NCBI GenBank assembly: GCA_956465555.1
Contig: OY101115.1
Span: 682,001 to 746,000, forward strand
From: Nitzschia sp. pyKryTriq1
Taxonomy: Eukaryota; Bacillariophyta; Bacillariophyceae; Bacillariales; Bacillariaceae
Direction of reading: 5' to 3'
DNA length: 64,000 bases
Shown here: piece after piece, positions 1 through 8,360 of the stretch
Layout of the letters: each line of letters opens with the position of its first letter
Position numbering within the stretch: position 1 is the first letter of the stretch
The notes under the pieces: generated by a model
What the model was told of the DNA's origin: nothing
The model's database searches: none
The model's input: only the letters and a program-made list of their open reading frames with translations
Translations under genes and position numbers: made by a program

Positions 1-2184
1 GATTGCGATGTTGACGAGGACTGTGGACCTGGTCTTTTCTGTTATCAGCGAAACGTGGCATATGAAGTAGTGCCTGGTTGTGCTGGGGGGGATGAAGACC
101 CATCCCTTACCGATTACTGCGCTTTCAAGCCCCTGCCAAGTGATGCACCTCCTGTCCCAGCCCCGACAAAGACGCCCACAACGGCGGCTCCAACGAACAA
201 GGGAACTCCTTCACCAACAGGAATACCAACGGTAACTGCCACGCCAACTGGATTCGTTGGGGATTTGCCCAACATTACTATTGTTGGGTGGTCACCGAAA
301 GATCCGCTTGACGAGTGCGAGGGCGACTGTGATGAAGACAGTGATTGTTTGCCCGGATTGATTTGCTTCCAGCGAAACAGGGCAAACCAAGAAGTCCCTG
401 GCTGTCTCGGTGGATCATTTGATAACACTCTGACAGACTACTGTATCAAAGATCCCAACTTCGTTGACGAAAAGATTGGAGATGATGTAGATATCACTAC
501 AGCATCACCAACGAAGAAGGCGACCTCTACACCAACTGTACTGCCGACAATGGCTCCAACAAAAACATCAGTTGGCAACTCACCTACCGAACCTGCAGGA
601 ACTGACGCACCTACTGATGGCACAGTTGTTGAGCTTTTGCCAATCAAAGACCTGGGCTGGACACCTCCCGACGAACTCAAGCCGCTTGGTCGTTGCGAGG
701 GTGACTGTGATATCCGACAAGATTGCGCAACAGGACTTGACTGCTACCAGCGATATTTACCGAACCTTGCCGTGCCCGGATGCTCTGGAGGAGAGCTTGA
801 TGACACCCTCACCGACTACTGTGTTCCTATTGAAATGATGACACAAAGTTCTCCAGCGCCTGCCCCGAAGCCCGTCACCTTGTCACCGGTAGCTGAAACG
901 CAAGTACCCGTTGATTCTCGGGCTGACGAAACTACGAATACAACTACACCTGCGCTTCCAAGTCTCGAATGCCGTGCCTACACTTCAGTGAATTTTTTAC
1001 GCATGTGCAAACAGGACAGTTGTTGTGTGAACCCACGATCTGAATCCGACTTTTGCCACGAGTCTTATGTGAAACTTGGCAACGATACGGAATCCGCGTG
1101 CCATCATTGCTGCTTGGAACTCCAAGGTGAAGCGAAGGCAGTAGGTCCTGACGCGGTCGTGAATCCTGAAATCCCAAAACTTTTGGAGTGCGATACTGTT
1201 GATCAGCCAGGTCGAATTTGCCGTGCTAACAGTTGCTGTGACGCTACTGGAAGCCAAAATGGCTTTTGCCAGCAGCAGTACTCCAAATACACACAAGAAG
1301 AGATGGAAAGCATCTGCGTAAGTTTACTGAACCATCTCAGCCCACTTTTCTCTTGTCATTCCTGTACCTTACCTCTTCTTTATATATCCATATCTACTCC
1401 ACTCCAGTGGTATTGTTGTCATCCGTCCAAGACTATGGACTTCGACGTTCGGCGATCGCTTGCTGCATCACCGGAAGATGAAGAATCCTCCACAGCCAAT
1501 AAACCAAAGGGTTTGAGGCAGAAAAAGAAGCACCCCCAACACGATTCCAAGGCCGCAGCGAAAGAATTCTACAAGAACCAGACTCTCCCGGTTACTGAAA
1601 ACGATCGAGTCACGCATGATGTCAATGGAAGACCTGTCATTGTGCGCGAAGAGAACTTTGAAGAAAAGGGCACGATGGATGAAGAAAAGTACTTCGAAGA
1701 GTTAATCGCCAGTTACAAACGACGAGCACTCCAACAATCTATCGTCGAAAACTACGACGATGTTCACTGGTGGCCCTACGAATGGTTCCTCAAGGTTGGA
1801 ACCGAATATTACTTCCGATACGAGGGTACTCAGACCGTCCCCCCTTGTTATGATACTGCTCACTGGCGTGCTTACAAGGATCCGATTCGGGTCGCTCCTC
1901 ACCAAATGCGAGAATTGGAGCGTTTAATTGCTTGGCGACGAGGCGATCAGTGCCAAGAAGATACCGCTGGGAAACCCACCGGCAATCCCAATCTTGTTAA
2001 TGTTGCTCGACCACTCCAAAGCTATCATCGTCTCCACCGCATGGTTTTTTGCGAATGCCAAGACTGGCCCAGCAAATTCCCCGCCGACCGACAATGGTGC
2101 CGCAACTGGCAGAACCTTGCTCCAGAGGAGCGCCTCATTGCTTCTCCGTACAACTTTCCCAGCAACGGATTCGATTTTCTGTAA
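1..2184 (+). CDS. Cys-rich modular protein with alpha-carbonic anhydrase-like C-terminus (5' partial)
   Basis: The reading frame is open from base 1, so the start lies outside the window. Three copies of a Cys-rich module (GDCD, then DC..GL.C.QR, VPGC and TDYC) lie near nt 1-120, 318-444 and 694-825, separated by Pro/Thr-rich linkers. Two further Cys modules (CRAY...DSCC...CHHCC type) follow near 964-1115 and 1189-1420. An intron at 1318-1407 (GTAAGT...CCAG, 90 nt) has no stop and keeps frame, so it is invisible as a break; removing it restores the CxxC pairing of the second module. The last 130 residues (YFRYEGTQTVPPC, then DPIRVAPHQMRELERL) match the C-terminal strands of alpha-carbonic anhydrases (EGSLTTPPC), including the Thr that gates the zinc site. 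The zinc-binding histidines are not visible; they may lie upstream or be absent. Likely secreted or surface-exposed (inference). Confidence 0.75.
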   Translation, partial: DCDVDEDCGPGLFCYQRNVAYEVVPGCAGGDEDPSLTDYCAFKPLPSDAPPVPAPTKTPTTAAPTNKGTPSPTGIPTVTATPTGFVGDLPNITIVGWSPKDPLDECEGDCDEDSDCLPGLICFQRNRANQEVPGCLGGSFDNTLTDYCIKDPNFVDEKIGDDVDITTASPTKKATSTPTVLPTMAPTKTSVGNSPTEPAGTDAPTDGTVVELLPIKDLGWTPPDELKPLGRCEGDCDIRQDCATGLDCYQRYLPNLAVPGCSGGELDDTLTDYCVPIEMMTQSSPAPAPKPVTLSPVAETQVPVDSRADETTNTTTPALPSLECRAYTSVNFLRMCKQDSCCVNPRSESDFCHESYVKLGNDTESACHHCCLELQGEAKAVGPDAVVNPEIPKLLECDTVDQPGRICRANSCCDATGSQNGFCQQQYSKYTQEEMESICVSLLNHLSPLFSCHSCTLPLLYISISTPLQWYCCHPSKTMDFDVRRSLAASPEDEESSTANKPKGLRQKKKHPQHDSKAAAKEFYKNQTLPVTENDRVTHDVNGRPVIVREENFEEKGTMDEEKYFEELIASYKRRALQQSIVENYDDVHWWPYEWFLKVGTEYYFRYEGTQTVPPCYDTAHWRAYKDPIRVAPHQMRELERLIAWRRGDQCQEDTAGKPTGNPNLVNVARPLQSYHRLHRMVFCECQDWPSKFPADRQWCRNWQNLAPEERLIASPYNFPSNGFDFL

Positions 2185-2705
2185 TCGGAGGGGTTATCCC
2201 CAGGGCTACTCGAGTGCGCGCTACTATTTAAAATGATCGCACACACTACCGTAAAAAAGAGTGAGCCAACGGGCTCTCTTTTTAAGATTTGTTTGATTAC
2301 ATGGAAACTAATGATGATGATGAGTTCATTCCGCGGGTTGCTGTCTTGCAGCGTCTCTTGCTTCTTTACTCTTCGATCCGTTTTGAGATGCTCGATGCGA
2401 TTCGTGGCCGCCTTCTTTTGCCCAAACTCTAGTCTACCCATATCGACAGTCTGATGGCAAAAGGAATTCCCACATCATCAATACTAAAGAATAATATTGT
2501 ACTTCTAGAAAAAGCTTACGCAGCCGACAGGAGTACTGTAGTTTTGAAGGGTCTAGAGAGCTAGTAGAGTGACAATAGAATATTAGACTCTAGTTTTTAA
2601 TGTTGTTGTAACACAAAAAGTGTATGCAGCAGCTAAGTGCAGTTATAACGGTATCGTACTGTAGTAGCACCAAGTCCTTAGTCAGCTACGCACATTATTT
2701 CTACT
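2185..2705. other. Intergenic, convergent 3' ends
   Basis: Lies between two genes that end toward each other. AT-rich, with an ATG run (2310-2325). No further gene or repeat seen. Confidence 0.5.
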
Positions 2706-3671
2706 CTAGGCAGACGACGACGGAGTGCCGCCAAACGTCTCCCTCAGAATATCCTGAATCGAAGAGGACGTAATGACTTCCTTTCTCGATTTCAAGACCT
2801 TCAAGAGTTCATCCTTCTTGGTCTTGATCTTTTCAGCAATCATCGCCTGCTGCGCTGCAGGCAAGTTTCTCCACGCCGCTTGATTCTTGGCCAGCGCCCC
2901 CATGAGAATTTCATTGAGCTGGTCATCCATATCGTCTTCCGTAAGCCAGTAGACATCTTCTTCCCCTTCTCTTCGATAGGTCAGTTGCGTCGTCGAGTCG
3001 GGACTGACGAGGAGATCTTGTCCCAGAAAGATCACATCTTCGTCGCTCGTTTCCGAAAATCCCAATTCGGGACAGACATCGTAATGAAGGGTGCGAATGG
3101 CGACCGAATCCTCGGTACGCCCGTCAAAGGGTAGGAGAGTGGCGCCCCACCAATGAACGACTGTCTCACCGTCGTCCTTTTCAATTTCCCATTGTACTTC
3201 GAGCCGATCTCCTGGCTTGTAGCCCAAGGTGACTGCCAAGTCCATGGGCGCCGCCGCAGTACTAGAACTACCGCTGTTGGTGGTGCCACTCTTCTTGGAA
3301 GAAGCGGAGGACGTAGATGACGACGTCTGTTCCTCGGCTCCTGTTTTGGTTCGCTTGGCGGCACCCGCAGCGTCTGTGGCGGCTTCGGGGTTATTGCTGG
3401 CCGCCGCCGCCGACGACGATGCGGGGCGCTTGTTCGTCATTGTGGGAGACGTCGTCGTCTCGTTGTTGTTCGAAGAAGTAGCCGACACATTGGCACTGTT
3501 TTCCTTGTTGTTGTTGCTGCTGCTGGGAGCGAGGGCGACGGCTTGCTTGGTAGCAATGACTGCTGCGGCGGACGAGGAAGACGAGGATGATGATGATGAT
3601 GATTCCGGCGCGGGAGCAGCGCCGCCTTCGGTGTCGATGGAATCACTAATTTTTGTTGTTGTATCTGACAT
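2706..3671 (-). CDS. Hypothetical protein with disordered Ser/Ala-rich N-terminal half
   Basis: 321 residues from the first ATG at 3671; an upstream frame extension has no ATG. Residues 1-160 are low complexity (runs of Ser, Asn, Ala, Thr), with a basic KRTKTG patch that could serve nuclear import (inference). The C-terminal half is well ordered: a stretch from GYKPGDRLEVQWEI to WWGATLLPFDGR looks like a small beta-barrel of SH3/Tudor type by pattern only, followed by an acidic loop and a helical tail rich in Lys and Glu. I do not recognise the family. No intron is needed. The Ser run is encoded by an ATC/TCC-type trinucleotide tract near 3570-3600, so its length probably varies between alleles. 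Confidence 0.6.
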   Translation of the reverse strand: MSDTTTKISDSIDTEGGAAPAPESSSSSSSSSSSAAAVIATKQAVALAPSSSNNNKENSANVSATSSNNNETTTSPTMTNKRPASSSAAAASNNPEAATDAAGAAKRTKTGAEEQTSSSTSSASSKKSGTTNSGSSSTAAAPMDLAVTLGYKPGDRLEVQWEIEKDDGETVVHWWGATLLPFDGRTEDSVAIRTLHYDVCPELGFSETSDEDVIFLGQDLLVSPDSTTQLTYRREGEEDVYWLTEDDMDDQLNEILMGALAKNQAAWRNLPAAQQAMIAEKIKTKKDELLKVLKSRKEVITSSSIQDILRETFGGTPSSSA

Positions 3672-4455
3672 TGTTGTTGATGTGGTTGCTGCTCTTGCTG
3701 CTGACGGATCAATATATCTTGGAGTGCCAAACAAGACGTAGGTAGTGTGGATGAGGTACCAAACAAAGAACTGGAAAGTTGTTGATTAAATGATGCAATG
3801 CTGACAATGCTGGATGCTGATGCTGTTGCGGTAGTTTTTCTCTCGTTGGTGGGAATACCGCCGCGGTACCGGTAGGCGTCGCGTTCTACCGGTAAGCATA
3901 CTCATTCAACAACTCTCTCCTCGGCGACCAGAGCTGTCCGCCCAAGTGATGGTGCTTTCGTTTGTGTAGAATCGACGTGAATTTTGTACAGTATGTACGA
4001 ACTTGTACCGGTATGTCATGCTGTACTGTATTGCAGAAAGGACATCGGCTCTTAGGTGGATTCTACGTAAATTTGAGTAGTACAGAGACGTCCGCGCCAA
4101 AAATTAGTAAAAGAAAAAATATGCTGAAAAGATCGGTTTGACGACTCGATCGATCTCAAATCGTACAATCGAGTGCGGGACGGCGGACTCGCAGCACTAT
4201 GATACACGCAGTAAGAAACACGATCGAGAGGATCCAGGCAAAATGCAAAGGATAGACCTTCGCTTTTACACGATGGGGAATGGAGTGGAGACATAAAGAT
4301 CTCGCATCTCTTCTCGACGGCTACGTATCCCACGCACTGTAAGCGAAAGGTGTAGTTGGACGGTCGGTACAGGTACTTGTAAAAGGGTCGGAGAATCGAA
4401 GAATCCGTCGACGACGACGACGACGACGACAGGTTTCTTTCTATCAAAATAGGAA
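3672..4455. other. Divergent intergenic region with GTAC motifs and a CGA tract
   Basis: Upstream of two genes that point away from each other. Holds a GTACCGGTA cluster at about 3864-3897, scattered GTAC tetramers to 4020, and a (CGA)7-type tract at about 4409-4431 just before the plus-strand start. No gene is supported. Confidence 0.5.
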
Positions 4456-5220
4456 ATGAGACTTTTCCTAGTGGCAGGATTGTTGGTCTTGTTTCAAAAA
4501 AAGAAAAATGATTCCAATGGTTTTGGTGTATCCGCTTGGACCACTTGTGGTCCCAGCACAATTCTCAGTAGAAGAGCAGAACAAACAGTCCTCGTTGCCT
4601 CCAGTCCTTCTTTTTCCGAACGACCATGGCAGCCAGTAACACACCATCGACCAAGAAGTCGTCGAATGCTGTACGATAGTCGTGATACCCCTCAAACACG
4701 GACACGGCTTGCTGCATCGAATGGCAACGGTGACATGGACGAGCGAAATAAAAATGTAGGAAGAACCAACGTGTCTGCAGGATCCATGTTGGACTGGGTG
4801 GGTATTGCGGTCCAACCGATTGTTTGGATATCTTTGGTGAGTGTGGCTACCACGGGTGGGGGCTTGCCGGCTGGACCATTCGGCCTTCTTGGTGCCGTGG
4901 AAGGACTTTCGTACCTCTTGGTGGTCGGTTTGGCGGGTGCAGCGATTTGGGGCGGCACTCGTCGTAGTTTCGTCGTTGGCGGCGGCAGAGACGATGACGA
5001 CAGCAGTAGTGACAGCCCCTCTTCCACCACTGTTTCCGAACGGTTGTCCTTGGCAACACTTGGGTTGGCTCTTTTGGTATTGGTGAAATTGATTGCAGAT
5101 CAAGGTTGTGTTCCAAATGCGAAACCAATTTTGGATTATTCGGCCTATGTTCCGGTTTGTGATGCACAAGAGACGCCGGGGTCCTTTGGTGGTGGTGGTG
5201 GCGGCGGAGGAGGACAGTAG
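4456..5220 (+). CDS. Plastid-type integral membrane protein of unknown function
   Basis: 254 residues in one exon from the first ATG. The N-terminus has a hydrophobic core (LFLVAGLLVLF) and then GVSA followed by W, which fits a diatom signal peptide with an aromatic residue after the cut, followed by a Ser/Arg/Thr-rich basic stretch that could be the transit peptide. The mature part has about three membrane segments: one from VGIAVQPIVWISLVSVA, one containing GPFGLLGAVEGLSYLLVV, and one after an acidic Ser-rich loop (LATLGLALLVLVKLIA). It ends in a Gly-rich tail. I infer a plastid membrane location; no enzyme motif is visible. A thylakoid or envelope protein of a stramenopile-specific family is the likeliest reading. 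Confidence 0.65.
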   Translation: MRLFLVAGLLVLFQKKKNDSNGFGVSAWTTCGPSTILSRRAEQTVLVASSPSFSERPWQPVTHHRPRSRRMLYDSRDTPQTRTRLAASNGNGDMDERNKNVGRTNVSAGSMLDWVGIAVQPIVWISLVSVATTGGGLPAGPFGLLGAVEGLSYLLVVGLAGAAIWGGTRRSFVVGGGRDDDDSSSDSPSSTTVSERLSLATLGLALLVLVKLIADQGCVPNAKPILDYSAYVPVCDAQETPGSFGGGGGGGGGQ

Positions 5221-5535
5221 CTGTCATTGTTCAAGGGGAGGATTGGAATACTGTAAACGCCTTCGTTGTGATGAGCTCTTCTCGAAAAGAGCAGTACAAA
5301 CACACGAACCTCAGGACGAAATCCGAGGCGATAGTCTAGTAGAGCGTTCGGTCTCTAGAAATACTTCGCACGTCATGATGAATGAAGGCATACGATTACG
5401 ACAACACACTTCTTGAATTCCTCCTGAAAGCTCGGACGAACTAATACATGTACCGGAGTAGAACTCTGCTGTACGAGTAAATAGTAGTACTATTTTTTTG
5501 CGGTAGTCTCGCACCATGTGAAAATGACGGGACGT
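5221..5535. other. Intergenic, convergent 3' ends
   Basis: Separates two genes ending toward each other. No repeat or gene seen. Confidence 0.4.
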
Positions 5536-6375
5536 TTACTGCGGTAGCAGGTGGTAGTCTGTTGTTTCGACTGGATATTCTTTGTATGCCGCTGGTCTAA
5601 CATCTTGTGATAGTCTGGTCCATAGAGCCAGGCCGCCCGATTGATTGCCTCGGGCGATCAAGGCCTTTTCGGAGGCCGCAATGAGAACGAATCTAGGCAC
5701 ATCCTTGTGTTGCTGCTCTTCTTTTTTCTGACCAGACTTTGCTGCTGGTGGGACAGCATCATTGGGATTCTCTGATTCTACCATTCTTAAAACCATTGGT
5801 CGCAAAAAATCGGGAAAGGATATTCGGTGTCCACCTAGATAGAGATCTGGGTGTGTCACGGTCATTTTCCGATGCGCCGCGTGAAAGTGAGCATGATGCA
5901 AAAACGCAAGCCCTATCCTCTTTTTATCAAGGCCAATACCATTGCCGAAGTGTGACCCATCGATCAGTGCAAATGAAAATGGAAGAAATGCGGGTGTCGG
6001 GTGAAAGGAGCGATTTTTGTAGCTTCCAGTAGTAGCTGTGAGCTCCCATGAACCTTGAGCTTTCTCCCATAGATCTTCCACATGCGACGGATCGATTTTC
6101 GGATAAATTCGATATGAATTCACTTCCAAGAAACGAACCGCTTCGTCCAGAGCGGGAGAAAGCTGACCAGTCTCGGCGCAATTGTTGATGGTCTGCAGGG
6201 CCTCGTCGTACCCTTGGATGTGGACCGCTGACATTGTGGAGGATGATTGGGTGTGCGAACGACGAGGCTGCTGGCAAAAGGCGCCCGCCGCTCGCTTTTC
6301 TTGTACCAGGAGAATCACCAGAATCATAAGCGGATACACACAGAAGGAATAGCGATAAATCGAAAGGACCATCAT
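5536..6375 (-). CDS. Plastid-targeted fibrillin/lipocalin-like protein, copy A
   Basis: 279 residues from the ATG at 6375. Two upstream frame extensions exist, but this start puts the hydrophobic segment (VYPLMILVILLV) at the N-terminus as a signal peptide, followed by RAAGA and F, a textbook diatom plastid-import junction. The mature part starts with a helical region (ALQTINNCAETGQLSPALDEAVRFL), then QGSWELT, a beta-rich core, and ends with QSGGLALWTRL. The GSWEL block and the short Gly-Gly-Leu-Ala strand recall PAP/fibrillin plastid lipid-associated proteins; this is by pattern, not alignment. It is clearly homologous to the gene on the other side of the 395-bp spacer (block order and GSWEL, HP, GxGI, GGLA are shared). 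Role in plastid lipid or pigment binding is inference. Confidence 0.7.
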   Translation of the reverse strand: MMVLSIYRYSFCVYPLMILVILLVQEKRAAGAFCQQPRRSHTQSSSTMSAVHIQGYDEALQTINNCAETGQLSPALDEAVRFLEVNSYRIYPKIDPSHVEDLWEKAQGSWELTATTGSYKNRSFHPTPAFLPFSFALIDGSHFGNGIGLDKKRIGLAFLHHAHFHAAHRKMTVTHPDLYLGGHRISFPDFLRPMVLRMVESENPNDAVPPAAKSGQKKEEQQHKDVPRFVLIAASEKALIARGNQSGGLALWTRLSQDVRPAAYKEYPVETTDYHLLPQ

Positions 6376-6770
6376 TTCTTGAGGTTTGTCATGGGAAAGC
6401 TGTTGAGGATGAGTGGTCTGTTTTGTGCCATCTATCGACTGATCGGCCGCTTCGGCGTTCTTCTCTCCTCCCATCGAAATAATCTGCAAAAACCAAAACG
6501 CGAACTTCCAAACTGCCGCAACAGGTTATTGGGCTTCAGTCACGAATTTCAGTCGTGTACAATGCGAAGCCGCAGCGAGCAGGCCGGCCCAAAAACAGCT
6601 GCCGGGCGGTCACAACAGCTCCGCGCGCCACAAAAAGAACATGAAGTAGGAGCTGAAAAGATTTTTGTTCGTCGCTCCCACTTCGAAGAATGCGGCGGCG
6701 ATGGTCATTATTTTTTATTTTCACAAGCTGAGCGCACTTCCATTCATTTCGTTTCTTCGGTGGAATAGCA
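6376..6770. promoter_or_regulatory. Bidirectional promoter between plastid paralogues
   Basis: A 395-bp spacer between two divergently transcribed paralogues. It must hold both promoters. Two in-frame ATGs of the minus gene lie here (for example 6474) but would bury the signal peptide. No GTAC array is seen in this spacer. Confidence 0.5.
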
Positions 6771-7496
6771 ATGATGCGTTCGTTCCACCACCACAGACGG
6801 ATCTGCTTGCAGGGGCTGCTCTTGTGCGGCCTGGTCTTCATTTCGACGGCCTATGTGCCACCGCAAGTAAAGCAACGATGGGCGGAGACAAAGTTCACTA
6901 TGGAGGAGGCCATCAATATCATTGAGGACTGCTCAGAGAGAGGAAAGAACAGCGATGAACCCACGGAGTTGTTCTATGCTGTCAAATTCATCGATCGTTT
7001 CGCCAATCAACTGTATAGCACCCATGATGAACGGCAAGCACTCCTAGATCGAGCCAACGGATCCTGGGAGTTGCGGCTGGCCGCGAACTCGGACCGCGAC
7101 GAGGATTTCTTCCCCCACCCCGAGTTTCGGTCCTTTGCCATGGCCTTTTCCACCATTACTGACGACTACGTTGGGAAAGGAATTGCGACCATTGACAAGG
7201 GCTTTTGCTTCGTCGCGCTGGGGGGACCGTCTTACCGGAAGATTGACCGACGACAAGTATTTATGAATTACGAAGACTATTATATCAATGGGAGACAAGT
7301 TCCTGGGTGGGACTTGTCGTACTACATTCGTGGATCCCGGAGAGATCAGGCCGGAGAACGTGACAAGCCAAAGCTCGCGTTCACCGTCATTTGCTGTACC
7401 GACAAAGTCATGGCCCTCCGTGGCAGCAAAACGGGCGGCCTGGCGATTTTCAAAAGAGTTGATGAAGATATGACACGCGCTGCCTTTGGTGCATAG
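6771..7496 (+). CDS. Plastid-targeted fibrillin/lipocalin-like protein, copy B
   Basis: 241 residues in one exon. The signal peptide (LQGLLLCGLVFISTA) is followed by YVPP, so Tyr stands at the first mature position, compatible with plastid import. The body parallels copy A: an N-terminal helical segment with paired Cys/Glu (EAINIIEDCSERG), then a NGSWELRL block, FFPHPEFR, a GKGIATIDKGFCFVAL strand and a C-terminal KTGGLAIFKRV. Copy B is about 40 residues shorter and carries an extra Tyr-rich stretch (MNYEDYYINGRQVPGWD). The genes stand head to head, so they probably arose by inverted duplication and may share regulation. Binding of a small hydrophobic molecule in the plastid is inferred from the fold resemblance only. 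Confidence 0.7.
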   Translation: MMRSFHHHRRICLQGLLLCGLVFISTAYVPPQVKQRWAETKFTMEEAINIIEDCSERGKNSDEPTELFYAVKFIDRFANQLYSTHDERQALLDRANGSWELRLAANSDRDEDFFPHPEFRSFAMAFSTITDDYVGKGIATIDKGFCFVALGGPSYRKIDRRQVFMNYEDYYINGRQVPGWDLSYYIRGSRRDQAGERDKPKLAFTVICCTDKVMALRGSKTGGLAIFKRVDEDMTRAAFGA

Positions 7497-8360
7497 TAGT
7501 AGTAGATCAATCGACGAACCACTTTGAGAATGACATGCGACTTTGTTCTTGGTGGTGAGTTTCTTTTTCTAGTCCCTTCGTCGTTGTTGCTTTCTCCTCG
7601 TGGGCGCTCGAAACAACGACGAAAAGAATATTGAGAAAATGGTACAGTAAACGAATCTAACGCTATTTTACTACGAGTACGTTACCACTCTCTTCTTGGT
7701 ATAAAACAAAGTAGGGGTAGTAGACGAGGACAACGTTATTACTTTTTCGAAGAAGACACGCGGTGCAGGGTACCTGCTGTCGACTACTTGTAGCGACGCG
7801 AGCGGAGCGGAAGGCAAGCCAAGCAAGGGCAGGCGGGGCGGGGGGACGGGCGGGACGCACAGGCGAACATAGGTTGCATAGATATGCATCGTATCTATAT
7901 AGTTGTATATGCATAGATTCAGATCTTGATTCTCTTTGTTGTTGTCGTCGGAGTTGTCCTGCGGGGCTTATCAAAAAGCTGATCGGATCCGCGCCGGGAG
8001 CGTCCCATACTCGTATCCCATCACAACCCATACAAGTAATGTACCGCTTGGTACACAATGCGAGTACATGGTACAGGTATTAAAATACACGTACATACAG
8101 TAGTACCGGTACCTGGTACTGGTACCACCTTCATCGGAGGATTCACAACCTCACATTGCGATCCTTTGGTGACAGCGAGATTGAAGAAAGAGGTGGCTGC
8201 AAATTGCAAATGCATGATAGCATTGGAGGTGGTGTCTACTCACTCGTACGAGTACCGTACCTTTTATGGTTCTCTTGCTGATACCAGTACCTGGAGTGAA
8301 GCTCATTTGCAGGATATCTGTAGACACACGCTTCCCACACCTTTCAACTGATCAAGAGCA
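7497..8360. other. Intergenic region with GTAC array and AT palindromes
   Basis: Between two plus-strand genes. A TATAAAA lies at about 7700 and short ATGCAT/TATGCATA palindromes at about 7875-7916. The last 330 bases hold a GTAC hexamer array listed separately. Minus-strand frames here are not supported as genes. Confidence 0.45.
8041..8129. repeat. GTAC-hexamer array upstream of the S28 peptidase
   Basis: GTAC occurs about ten times in 90 bases. Its core is a run of six-base steps (GTACCG, GTACCT, then GGTACT, GGTACC) that is nearly self-complementary. It ends about 230 bases before the next start codon. Confidence 0.6.

Noticed and set aside
3229-3741. 170-codon plus-strand frame rich in Leu, Val and Asp
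   Set aside because: It is the antisense of the low-complexity Ser/Ala repeat of the minus-strand gene.
4052-4561. 169-codon minus-strand frame
   Set aside because: Overlaps the promoter and start of the plastid membrane protein; no domain or signal.
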